Of a stretch of DNA of 34,473 bases, positions 9,001 to 17,500 are shown in pieces. The position numbers and the translations under genes are program-made. Within the stretch, counting starts at the first letter, position 1; each line of letters begins with the position of its first letter. The notes beneath the pieces were generated by a model, which had not been told where the DNA came from, made no database searches, and saw only the letters and a list, made by a program, of their open reading frames with translations. Origin of the DNA: Candidatus Cloacimonadota bacterium (GTDB taxonomy: Bacteria > Cloacimonadota > Cloacimonadia > Cloacimonadales > TCS61); contig JAIPGO010000147.1 in NCBI GenBank assembly GCA_021736135.1, positions 1 through 34,473 of the forward strand, in the 5' to 3' direction.

Positions 9001-11489
9001 CGGTATTAAACTACTTCGGACAGGATTTCTTCACTTATTCTGCCTTTGATGGACAATATTATTCAGGTATTGTGTCTGTCTACATAACAATTAATTCAGT
9101 TAATGATGATCCTGTTGCAGAGGCTGATGGACCTTACAATGCCGTTGCAGACACATCTGATACTGCATTGGTTACTCTTAATGGCAGCGGTTCTTATGAT
9201 TTGGATGGTACCATAATCAGCTGGACTTGGAGCTGGGATTCACGCCTTGCTTCCTTTACTCAAAGAAGCAGAGAAATTTTAGAAGGCGAATATGTTACTT
9301 TCAACTTCCCCACAGGTACTACTCCGGTCACACTGACTGTAACAGACAACGAAGGGGGCGTTAGCAGTGACGTAACTGTAGTTAGTGTCGCTTCATACTT
9401 GAATCAAACTCCAGTAGCTGTAATGGATACTTATTCTGTTCTTGAAGATGATATTCTCATTGTATCATCTTATGAGGGTGTTTTATCAAATGATACTGAT
9501 GACTTTTATCCTGAACCGCTGACAGCAGTGCTTTTTGATGGCCCCTATTTTGGAAATCTGAATCTGCAGCCTTCCGGTGCCTTTATATATACTCCAAATC
9601 CCGGATATGTGGGTTTTGATTACTTCACTTATATGGCTTATGATGGTGAAGTGAACTCACCAGCGGTGATTGTCTCTATTGAAGTTATCAATGTCAATGA
9701 TGCCCCTGTAATTGTATTGCCAGATGCCTTCACCTTTGCCGAAGATACTCAACTGATAGTAGATTTAACTCCTTATATCTATGATGCTGATGGAGATGAT
9801 CTTCTGATCAATGTCATGGGTAATATGCAGGTGAATGTGGTCATCAATGATTATTATGCTACCTTTACTGCTGCCGAAAACTGGTTCGGCAGTGAGGTGA
9901 TTTTCTTCGAAGTTGATGATCAGATTAACAGACTTGTAGCAATTGACAGCGTTATTGTGGAAGTTACGCCGGTAAATGATAGTCCGGTTCTACTCCAGGA
10001 AATTCCTGACTACTATGTCATTGAAAACTTCTTGGCTTTCGATATCGATCTGCAACTTTATTTTGATGATGTAGATAGCGAGCTCAGTTACATCGTGTTC
10101 AATGATATGCAGCAGGTTAACGCATCTGTAAACAATGAAATTCTAACAATTTCATCGGTTACCGGCTGGTTCGGTGATGCTCAGGTTATTGTTAATGCCG
10201 GAGATGGCATTTATAGAGCTTCGGTTTCAGATACATTTATGGTTTATGTAGCCATGGGTGATCAGCAGGAACTTGATCTGATTCAGAACTGGAACTGGAT
10301 CTCCTTCTATGTACATCCAGAAGATGTAAGCTTAAATGGTGTATTTGATCCACTTGGTGATAATGTCAACACGGTTAAATATCAAACACAATCTGCTCAG
10401 TATATTCCGGAATGGAATGACTGGATGGGTGATCTGGAGAATGTGGCTGATGGTCAAGGATATCTGGTTCAAATGAATAACAGTTTTGAAAACTTCCTGG
10501 TTAGCGGAGCAGCTATTCCTGCTTCCACACCTATTGAAATGAATGATGACTGGAACTGGATCGCTTATTATCCTCATACAGCAGACAGCCTTAACAGTGC
10601 TCTCGCCAGTATTCTGGATGATGTTGAAACGGTGAAAGACCAGCAGCATTCTGCTGATTATTATCTGGAATGGGATCTCTGGTTGGGTGATCTGGAATAT
10701 ATGTATCCGGGAATTGGTTATAAGATCAAGATGAGAAATCCTGCTACTCTGGTTTATCCTCAACTTGTTTCTGCAGCTCCTCAACAGCAACGTAAGATCA
10801 TAAATGATAATGGTCAAAGTAACAGGCACTGGGATGTAATACCCGGTACTGAAAATAATATGATAGTAATTTCTGAATTAAGAACTACTACAGGTAATAT
10901 TCTTCCCCTGAACAATATTAACTGTGGTATATTTGATATTAATGGAAATTGTCGCAGTAATGGAATATGGCAGTATGTGCCTCAACTCGATAGAGGGTTC
11001 TGGTACTTTACAGTTGTAGGAAACCTGGATAATGAACCACTGGTAATAGTTTATTCAGATCCGGAAGGAAATGAATTTACCAGTGATTATGAGTTTGTGT
11101 TCCAGAGTGATTCTCGATTGGGTGATCCTTATAATCCGATTGAAGTTATATTCTCTATTACTGAGGGTGATGAAGATCTGGATATTCCTCTTTCTTATAC
11201 ATTAGATCAAAATTATCCTAACCCATTCAATCTCAATTCAAGTCGTGGGGGTTACCTGACGACGATCAAATATGGTTTACCTGAAAGTGGACCTGTAACT
11301 GTTTCTATCTATAATATCAAAGGACAAAAAGTGTGTGATTTGGTTGATGAAGTTCAGGATGCCGGTTATCACAGTGTAACCTGGAATGGTAAAGATGCTA
11401 ATGATAATAAAATATCAGCAGGATTATATCTCTATCATTTGCAGGCAGTCCAAACTTCGATTTATCGTAAAATGATAATTATTAAGTAG
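3..11489 (+). CDS. Giant secreted repeat protein with PKD-nested PW/ECR modules and C-terminal sorting domain (5' partial)
   Basis: The reading frame is open to the left edge and codes for module sequence before the first in-frame start-like codon (GTG 108, the Val of a DEVGAF motif), so the true start lies upstream. At least 3828 aa are visible. Order: PW/ECR modules interleaved with split PKD domains (12-6830); five intact PKD domains alternating with tandem-95 cadherin-like repeats (about 6830-9705), then two further tandem-95 repeats (to 10260); a duplicated WNWIS domain (10270-10760); an ECR-like module with CGIFD and NCR motifs (10820-11170); and a sorting-type C-terminus with NYPNPFN and a closing KMIIIK (about 11205-11489). 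PKD and tandem-95 domains are known from extracellular adhesins and carbohydrate-associated proteins, and C-termini of this type direct type IX secretion in Bacteroidota. Role inferred: giant surface adhesin or scaffold. No enzymatic domain is visible. It is the first of four co-directional genes. Confidence 0.9.
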   Translation, partial: RESFPRPWAVVYYTNSTIAYCEVTIDGLPAETGDEVGAFVGSECRAIGAVVVNNGQAISTMNIQGETSETVNFAVYDSSADVVFDVSYSTITNPGSDLGYPPNLLPIAAASIVIPDLMNCFSGESFDVLFPIGEYEVTLTVTDDDGATATETTMVTIIEYNEAPVADAGGPYEEIADAETELGTVTLDGSGSYDVDGEIVSWEWCWLGEGAVYYSRPWTPVIYSNSTVCYGKVKIDGEPAYDDDEVGAFIGDECRGVGYVQRTGTEAIVTMNIQGEEPEIVHFAVYDISEGIVCTVSYYTQTNPGGDLGYPPNELPIYAISGTSPVPSIFPRPWNVVYYTNSTVAYCDVRIDNIPASVNDEIGAFVDEECRAVGNIESLEGLSISTINIQGESTESVHFAVWDASSGTVLSVAYTTLTSPGNDLGYPPDLLPIYAVSERQLITNVMDRIEFPRPWSVVYYTNSTVAYCEVTIDDEPAAGGDEVGAFVANECRGIGAVVVNRTQSICTINIQGEVSETVHFAVYDASADEVLTVSYSTQSNPGNDIGYPPNLLPIAAETISIPEYENCYTGEILEILFPIGEYELTLTVTDDDGATASETTTVTIIEYNEGPIADADGPYETDAEYNNLGQITLNGSGSYDIDGEITSWEWCWSGGGSEYYPRPWTPVIYSNSTIAYGRVTIDGELAYDNDEVGSFIAGECRGVGYVQRVGNDAFVTMNIQGESVEIVHFAVYDISEDELCQVSYYTYTNPGFDIGYPPDNLPIDAFTSGNQPSVTTFPRPWNVVYYTNSTVAYGEVTIDGVPADINDEVGAFVNEECRAIGMVVVDETQSIVTMNIQGETTELVSFAVWDASIDEVISVAFTTLTSPGGDIGYPPNLLPIAAFSGSGREIFPRPWISVTYTNSTVAYGLVTIDGVPGASGDEVGAFVNGECRGIGYVTDATRESVVSINIQGESVEIVHFAVWDASEDIVLQVNYSTLTNPGGDIGYPPNLLPIAATSEIIHELENCVYGESVDVFFPVGVYNVTLTVTDDDGATATDQTTVTVNTYNYPPVADGNGPYEEIAEASGVAGIMLDGSGSYDLDGTIVNYEWCWQGSGGMIFPRPWNVVNYTNSTVAYARVTIDGATATVRDEVGAFVGGECRGVGLIILSEGNSYSTFNIQGEEIESVNFAVYEYSENQVWSVAYYTTTNPGNDIGYPPDFLPINASTTGINASNVFPRPWAVVNYTNSTVAYGRVTIDGASASAGDQVGAFVGDECRSIGNVTINRTEAVVTMNIQGETVETVFFAVWDSSSDMVYNVSYSTLTNPGGDIGYPPNLIPIAASSIRGGISKDVSRITSFPRPWIVENYTNSTVAYCRVTIDGENAVDLDEVAAFVGNECRGIAGIVITGNESIATMNIQGESVETVSFAVYDASEDEVVSVSYITQTSPGNDIGYPPNLLPIAAYRNQISNCVYGETPLVYFPVGTYNVTLTVTDDRGASDTDVTLVTVIEYNNLPVANAGGPYFEMAPVETGYATVTLDGSGSYDLDGEIITYEWCWGGSSGAGTIFPRPWDVVYYTNTTVAYGLVTIDGQPALPGDEVGAFVNNECRGIGTVVDATRNSIVTMNIQGETVENVYFAVWDASENTVLGVNYSTQTNPGNDIGYPPNLLPINAISSVRFRDSFPRPWIVVNYTNTTVAYGNVTIDGNPAATGDQVGAFVNNECRGVGNVTDQTRQSIVTLNIQGETVELVHFAVYDLSEDQVLSVGYTTYSNPGNDIGYPPDLLPIAAYSETFEEICIYGIYPSFDFTPGEYEVTLTVTDNDGATDSDVTTVTVEMENIAPVANAGEDYFEIAENGYATVTLDGSDSYDSDGDIISYYWNWEGGGVVIFPRPWVPVVYTNSTIAYGIVTIDGQPAGTGDQVAAFVGNECRGVANVILDNSSSRGLLNSGSRNKTRSRELISRVTLNIQGEEVETVQFAVWDYSLNEVYAVENTTTTNPGGDIGYPPNEINIDANSFARSRISATGVTVDVVFPVGIYLVDLTVTDNVGATDTDEARVTVGTQGIPPYIFPKPWNIVTYSNSTVAYGIVTIDAEPAAIGDEVGAFVGNECRAVASVYHIDSRRQREISAHVTMNIQGEVVELIQFAVWDASEDEVLSVSFTTYSDPGNDIGYPPDELPIAATTYQHPVISDYPWYVNPDAFDDYTTAVCTVFIDGEPAASGDIVGAFDVNGIPRGEGTVINNGNAANTTFYIYGNYPEPIYFAVWDISEQFLCYVAELTYSAPGNTIYITINAWTNMLPIAVTGGPYVAQADLSGFAAVELNGSASYDPDGVISSYLWTENDIILSETPIFTFNFAVGNHTLVLTVTDDDGGVGIASTSVEIISMENTPPIAVGDNYATQEDVILNIAAENGVLINDTDTVAGGWPDALTAQLTDNVIHGTLLLNSDGSFIYTPAENYFGQDRFRYQAFDGLDYSNEVLVLINISPINDMPVADADGPYPGQADATEMAEITLDGSASYDPDGQIITYLWTWNDTISIEGITATALFPVGPTTVTLTVTDNDGATDTDSTLVGVADYNNTAPVAYPDMFTVLEDETLIVSSAEGLLVNDTDDGYPGRIVAILADSTSSGILDYNQNDWDGAFSYTPGVNFFGIDMFTYFLFDGQTYSNEVSVTITIESVNDLPVADAGGIYQATANQMGFASVVLNAGNSTDIDGSIVFYQWTWNNNVATGMVVNASFPIGTTTVTLTVIDDQGGTDTDTALVGVAQYNNLFPVAYNDSYIIDEDNELIVSFDAGILTNDTDDGYPQVLTALLDEDVENGTLSLNEDGSFTYMPDLNFSGTDFFSYIAFDGQVNSDIATVSITVTEINDLPIADAGGPYNGVADNTDTALITLNASSSYDPDGSIVEYLWNWDGNSATGIEITAAFPIGTTQVLLTVTDDAGAVDTDLALVGVADYTNVMPIVVEDYYNVDEDQLLVVDAVYGVLANDSDDDYPEPLQAVLIDSTTMGVLSFNPDGSFTYQPVLNYFGQDFFTYSAFDGQYYSGIVSVYITINSVNDDPVAEADGPYNAVADTSDTALVTLNGSGSYDLDGTIISWTWSWDSRLASFTQRSREILEGEYVTFNFPTGTTPVTLTVTDNEGGVSSDVTVVSVASYLNQTPVAVMDTYSVLEDDILIVSSYEGVLSNDTDDFYPEPLTAVLFDGPYFGNLNLQPSGAFIYTPNPGYVGFDYFTYMAYDGEVNSPAVIVSIEVINVNDAPVIVLPDAFTFAEDTQLIVDLTPYIYDADGDDLLINVMGNMQVNVVINDYYATFTAAENWFGSEVIFFEVDDQINRLVAIDSVIVEVTPVNDSPVLLQEIPDYYVIENFLAFDIDLQLYFDDVDSELSYIVFNDMQQVNASVNNEILTISSVTGWFGDAQVIVNAGDGIYRASVSDTFMVYVAMGDQQELDLIQNWNWISFYVHPEDVSLNGVFDPLGDNVNTVKYQTQSAQYIPEWNDWMGDLENVADGQGYLVQMNNSFENFLVSGAAIPASTPIEMNDDWNWIAYYPHTADSLNSALASILDDVETVKDQQHSADYYLEWDLWLGDLEYMYPGIGYKIKMRNPATLVYPQLVSAAPQQQRKIINDNGQSNRHWDVIPGTENNMIVISELRTTTGNILPLNNINCGIFDINGNCRSNGIWQYVPQLDRGFWYFTVVGNLDNEPLVIVYSDPEGNEFTSDYEFVFQSDSRLGDPYNPIEVIFSITEGDEDLDIPLSYTLDQNYPNPFNLNSSRGGYLTTIKYGLPESGPVTVSIYNIKGQKVCDLVDEVQDAGYHSVTWNGKDANDNKISAGLYLYHLQAVQTSIYRKMIIIK
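12..6830 (+). repeat. Array of 15 PW/ECR modules interleaved with split PKD domains
   Basis: Each module starts with FPRPW (or a variant) and carries YTNSTVAY, DEVGAFV, ECR, MNIQGE, FAVWDAS and GYPPNLLPI. FPRPW-type starts lie at 12, 642, 990, 1353, 1980, 2331, 2673, 3300, 3648, 4014, 4641, 4986, 5604, 6144 and 6510 (the last degenerate). Adjacent modules are 342-366 nt apart. Where PKD sequence intervenes the step is 618-630 nt (627 three times). The intervening sequence is the C-terminal half of one PKD (FPIGEYEVTLTVTDDDGAT) followed by the N-terminal half of the next (VADAGGPY, LDGSGSYDVDG, WEWCW). The modules therefore sit inside PKD domains. I do not recognise the PW/ECR module as a named family. 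Confidence 0.9.
6830..10260 (+). repeat. Alternating intact PKD and tandem-95 (cadherin-like) repeats
   Basis: Intact PKD domains begin near 6830, 7405, 7980, 8545 and 9106 (GGPY, LNGSASYDPDG, LWTW, VTLTVTDNDGATDTD). Each is followed by a repeat of about 100 aa with a DEDxxL start, GVLxNDTDD, GSFxYxPxxNYFGxDxF and FDGxxYS. This is the VCBS/tandem-95 type seen in giant surface proteins. The PKD-plus-repeat period is about 561-575 nt. The last two repeats (about 9706-10260) have no PKD between them and match the two subtypes that dominate the next two genes. The acidic DxDxDxL motifs resemble cadherin calcium sites; calcium binding is inferred. Confidence 0.85.
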
Positions 11490-11497
11490 AAATATTG

Positions 11498-11521
11498 GGC
11501 AGGTAACTACGGTTACCTGCC
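11498..11521 (+). terminator. Strong hairpin with UACG tetraloop between giant genes 1 and 2
   Basis: A perfect 10-bp stem (GGCAGGTAAC / GTTACCTGCC) closes a TACG loop with a C-G closing pair, which is the ultra-stable cUNCGg class. It begins 8 nt after the stop codon. The downstream sequence is TT followed by an A-run rather than a U-tract, so it is not a textbook intrinsic terminator. It could equally be an mRNA 3'-end stabiliser or a processing element. Confidence 0.6.
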
Positions 11522-11544
11522 TTAAAAAAAAATTATCAAAACTC

Positions 11545-11551
11545 GAGGGGG
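11545..11551 (+). promoter_or_regulatory. Ribosome binding site of giant gene 2
   Basis: GAGGGGG lies 9 nt before the ATG at 11561. This favours that ATG over the in-frame ATG two codons further on, which would have a 15-nt spacing. Confidence 0.6.
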
Positions 11552-11560
11552 TTTATTAAG

Positions 11561-14500
11561 ATGAAGATGAAGAAAAGCCTTGTATTTGTTTTTATGTTTT
11601 CCCTGCTAGTAAGTTTGCAGGCTGTTGCACCAGATTGGGAGGTTATTCCTGGTACACAATATAGTCTGCAAATGTATTCTCAAGTGGATTATCTGGGTGA
11701 TTTTTTCACAAACGATAATCCAGATAATATCGTAGCAGCATTTGGTCCCGGCGGTGAAACAGACTGTCGCTCAATTGCTTTCTGGAATGAGTATAATGAA
11801 TTCCAGCTTTGGTATATGACTATTGTAAGTAATGCTGCTGATTCTTTATCAGAAGTGATTTCATTTAAAATCTATGATGCGGCCATGGATCAGGTTCTTG
11901 ATTGCCGCGAATCTATCCTCTTCCAGGATAATGTTGTTATCGGTTCCTTCGACGATACTTTCCTGCTTACTATTCCTTATGTTATTGATGATTTGTATGG
12001 CACCTATGAGGATTCTCTCCTGATTATTCAGCTTGAATCCGGAGTTCTTATTAATGATTATATCTCTCAGGAATATATCGATGAATTCTGGGTTGTGCTT
12101 AACCAGGATGTCTCTCATGGTGTACTTAATTTCAATAGTGATGGTTCCTTTGATTACATGCCGACTCTGAATTATTTTGGCAGTGACTTCTTTGAATATT
12201 ATGCCACTGATGGAGTATATGTTACATCCAATGCTATTGTTGAAATACAGATACAACCAGTAAATGATCCTCCAAATATTGATCTGCCTGATGAAGGTTT
12301 TCAGTTCCCTGAAGACACGATATATCAGGTTGATTTTACACCCTATATCTCAGATGTTGATAATGCTGTATTAACCTTGACTTATAGTGGTAATAATTAT
12401 ATCCAGATCACTGTTTACGGATATTTTGTCACCTTTACTCCGGAAGCTGACTTTAACGGTACTGAATACATTCAATTTACAATTAACGATAATACTGCCC
12501 GGGCAATTGATTCTGAAACCATTCCTGTAACAGTGACTCCCATAAATGATCCACCAACCCTTGATAGTCCAATTGCTGATTTCTCATTTAATGAAGATCA
12601 GGTTGATAATCATATAAACCTTAATGAAGTATTTACAGATATTGATGGTGATTTCCTGTATTTTAATGTTCTGGATAATATCAATCTCAATGTGTTCATT
12701 GATAGTTATGGTTTAGTTACTATTTCTTCTAATCAACCGAACTGGAATGGTTCTGAAACTATAATTTTCTCCGCTGCAGATATGGAATACACCGTCTTTG
12801 ATACGGTTACCGTTACAGTTCTGCCAGTAAATGATCCTCCTTATATCATTACTGAGCTTCCTGATCTTGAACTTGTGGAAGATTTCGAAGATATCTTGGT
12901 AAATCTTGATGAGCATTTTGATGATATTGATGATGACGAACTTTATTATTCTGCCCAGTTCAATAATGATCATGTCCTTATAGGTATTGCTCAAAATATG
13001 ATGACGATCTATTCTGTCCTGAATTGGACTGGCATTACTCAGGTTGTAATATCTGCTCAGGATGATTTCAATATCAGATATACTGTCAGGGATACTTTTT
13101 TAATTACTGTCACTGGAGTTAACGATCCGCCCTTTGTTTTAACTCCCTTACCGGATACACAGATTCAGGAAGATGCAACTGCCATTCAGAGAAACCTCGA
13201 CAATTATTTTGATGATTACGATGATCCTATTCTTAATTATTCAGTAGAATTTGTGGATACTGAAATGACTGCCTGGGTTGAATATAATATCCTTTATTTC
13301 CATCCTGTTGCTGACTGGAATGGAGTTTCTATCATCACTGTAACAGCTTCTGATAATTATAACTATGTTTCGGATTCTTTCAATGTGACTGTTTTAGCAG
13401 TCAATGACGCTCCTATTGTATATATGGAAATACCTGATATGACCCTGGAGGAGAACTTCCCACCCTTCGATGTGAATCTTTATGACCATTTTGCTGATGT
13501 TGACAGCGAAAATCTGATCTTTACTTATTCTCTTAATGTTCAACCAAGTGTTATTGTCAGCATTACTGAGGAAATAATGACCATTTCATCTGTAGCCCAA
13601 TGGAACGGTTCCGTAGATGTAACCGTAACTGCTCAGGATGAAACTGGTGCTATTAGATTAACTGTCAGTGATGTTTTCAATATCAGTGTTGAACCTGTTA
13701 ATAATTCACCCTATCTGATCACTCCTTTTACGGATTTTAATGTTTCAGAAGATTTTGGCTCATTTGATGTTGATCTCACTGAATACTTCACTGATCCGGA
13801 AAATGATCCGCTTACTTATACTCTTGTTTATGATGAATATCAGATCTATGCTGTAGTTAACGGAGATATTCTGACTATAAGCTCTGTATTCAACTGGAAT
13901 GGAACTGCTCCGGTTACCATATATGCTTCAGATGAAGTGTTGGGGAATGATCCTGCTATGGATAGTTTCAACATCATAGTCCAGCCGGTCAATGATCCGC
14001 CTTATATAACCGTTCCTATTGATGATTATTATGTCCTGGAAGATTTTGATCCTATTGTTATTGATCTTAACCAGCACTTTGCTGATTATGACGATATCCT
14101 GAACTTCGCAGTTGATTATGACGCAGATGTAATTCAGGCTTCAATATCTATGGGCTTTTTGACAATTTACCCCAATCTTAATGTCTTTGGAGACACAGAG
14201 GTTCTCGTCAATGCCGGTGATGGTCATAGAGTTCAAATATACGATGCATTCTGGATTTATATTGCTCCGGTTAATGATCCGCCTGAAATTATGCTGCCGG
14301 ACTCTTTCGAGTTTTATGAAGATACATCTCTGGTATTGGATTTTGCTGATTATATAGAAGATATTGATAGTGAAACGCTGATTCTGACTGCTGAAGGTAA
14401 TACCAACGTCCTGATTGATATTAATGGTTTAACGGTTACTTTCACTAATGTATTGAACTGGAATGGCTCAGAAGTGGTCACATTCCACGTCTATGATGGT

Positions 14501-17500
14501 GAATTCCTGATTTCTGACGATGTTCTTGTGGTTGTTATTCCACAGGCTGATGTTTTAACTATTAGCCTGCCGCCAACATTTACTTTTGATGAAGATGAAT
14601 CACTGACAGTCAATTTTGCACCATATATTAGTAATCCCGACGGATTTGATATTGAACTTTCTTATGCTGGAGCAGATTGGGTTACGGTAGATATCAATAA
14701 CTTGATAGTTACTTTGGGAGCTTATCCTGACTGGAATGGAACGGATGATGTTACCTTTACTATTTCAAATATTTATGGACCTGAATTTTCTTCGGATATC
14801 GTTAATGTTATAGTACTACCTATAAATGATCCTCCAACTGTTACTCCAATTCCTGACCAATACATTATGGAGGATTCCGGAACCTCATCCATTAACCTCA
14901 ATACATATTTCAGCGATATTGATGGTGACGTTCTTCAATACTCAGCTAATTTTGATGATGATGCTCTCATAGTAGAAATAGCTTATCCGAACCTGTTCTT
15001 TGAACCACTTCCGGACTGGTTTGGTACTACGGCAGTGATAGTTACTGCTCAGGATGTTTATACGCGGTATACTGTAAGGGATACTTTCGACGTTATAGTG
15101 GAACCTGTAAATGATGCACCCTATATTGTTACTTATTTCAATGATAGAACTAAAAACGAGGATTTCCTGCCCTTCACTATTGATTTCACTGGCTATTTCA
15201 ACGATGTGGATAATGAAATGCTTTACTATAGTGTTGATTTCAATTCAGAAGAGATTAATGTTGTTTTAAATGGTACAGTGCTTGAAATCAGTTCTCTTTT
15301 AAACTGGAATGGAATTACAGCAATAGCTGTCACTGCCAGCGATCTGGAATACAGATTATCCGTAACTGATGAATTCCTGCTTACCGTAAATCCAGTCAAT
15401 GATCCTCCTGTTTTGATTTCACCATTAGAAGATTTAACTCTTCTCGAAGATTTCGAGCCTCAGTTCATTGATCTTTCCTATCACTTCTATGATCCTGATA
15501 ATACAATAACATATAGCGTAAATGCTTCAGCAGACGAAATCGGTGTATCCATAATTTCAGGGTATATTCTCAGATTAAACTCAATTAATGACTGGTATGG
15601 AACTACTACTGTGGAAGTAACTGCTAATGATCTTCAAGGTCGGGCTTATGTCATTGATGACTTTGATGTTATTGTCGAACCAGTTAATGATGCCCCGATT
15701 GTACTTAATCCCCTGGACGATCTGAACATTCTCGAAGATACAATATCGGAAGAAATCAATCTTAACCTTAATTTCTTCGATGTTGATGGTGATGTTCTCA
15801 TCTATTCTGCCGAAGTATCTGATCCAAATGGGATCGTAGTTATTGACCAGAATATTATGACTGTTTCTGCTCTTGAAAACTGGAATGGCAGCTTTGATGT
15901 GACAATTACTGCCGAGGATAATATGAACCGGCTTTTTGTTACAGACCTTTTCCAGGTTCTGGTCTCACCGGTTAATGATCCACCATTTATTGTTACACCA
16001 TTACCTGACCTGGAATTCCAGGAAGACTTTGAACCATATTTATATGATCTCTCTCAGAATTATGATGATATAGAGTGTGATGTCCTATATTATAATTCCG
16101 AATATAATTCTGACCACATCGCTCTGATGCTGGATGGTTCGATCATGCAGATCAATTCTATTAATGACTGGTCTGGAACAACACAGGTCATAATATTTAT
16201 CTCTGATCAGATTTGTCGCGAAGTGATCACCGATACTTTCCTGGTTACTGTCTATCCACTTAATGATCCTCCCTATGTAGCCAATCCTATTCCCAATCAG
16301 ACAAAATACGAGGATTTTGTTACTTTCTCTCTGAATTTAGATTTGTATTTTACCGATGTAGATGAAGACATCCTATACTACAGTGCTGTAGCTAATGACA
16401 CTATCGTAACTCTCGATATACAGGATAACCTGTTATTCATCAGTTCAGTGCCTGATCTGAATGGTTACGTCGATATCACGGTTACTGCCGATGATGGTTA
16501 TAACCGGCTTACAGCTTCAGATATTTTCACTCTTAATGTGATACCGGTCAATGATCCTCCCATGTTGATGTTACCTGACCAGTATGACTTTGACGAAGAC
16601 ACTTCACTTGTTCTTGATCTGGTTGAAACCGGCTGTATCTGTGATATTGATAATGATCCTGCAGATCTTGACCTTAATGTCTCTGGTGGAGTTAATGTTA
16701 TCATAGTTATCCAGGGTACTGTTGTTACATTCTCAGCAACAAATAACTGGTTCGGGCAGGAAGATCTGGTATTCTCTTTATCTGACGAAACTTATGTAGT
16801 CTTTGACACAGTGACCGTTATTGTCAACCCGGTTAATGATCCTCCCGTCTTCGTAATTAATATTCCTGACCAGCAGATACTTGAAGGAAACCTCTTTAAT
16901 ACTATCAATCTTAATTATTATGTCACCGACGTTGATGATCCCGATCCTACATTGCTCTGGAACTATTCAGGTAATGTGGATCTTATTGTTAATATCGATC
17001 CTGTTACTCACATTGCTATAGTATCAGCACCTGATCCTGATTGGAATGGTAATGAGAATATCACCTTCACTGTCACTGACCCTTATTATGCATCAGCTTC
17101 TGATGAAGTGAATTTCGAAATCGTTCCAGTAAATGATGCCCCTATTGTTATTATGCAGATTCCCGATCAATATGTAGAAATCAACTTTGCTCCATTTGAT
17201 ATCGATCTATCATATTATTTCTATGATGTTGACGGTGACCAGCTCACATATCAGGCTGCCTTTAACCCTGAAGAGATTATGATCTCTGAGCTGAATGGCA
17301 TAATCACAATTAACTCGATTGTGAACTGGTACGGTGTCTCAGAGGTCATTGTTGCGGCAAATGATAATGTTACTAGAGCTACCGTAACTGATACTTTCCT
17401 GGTTAACATTACACATACCATTACTCAGCCCGTACCCCTTGGCGTCATGTGGAACTGGATTTCATTCTATGTTCAGCCCGATGATTATTCACTGGAATAT

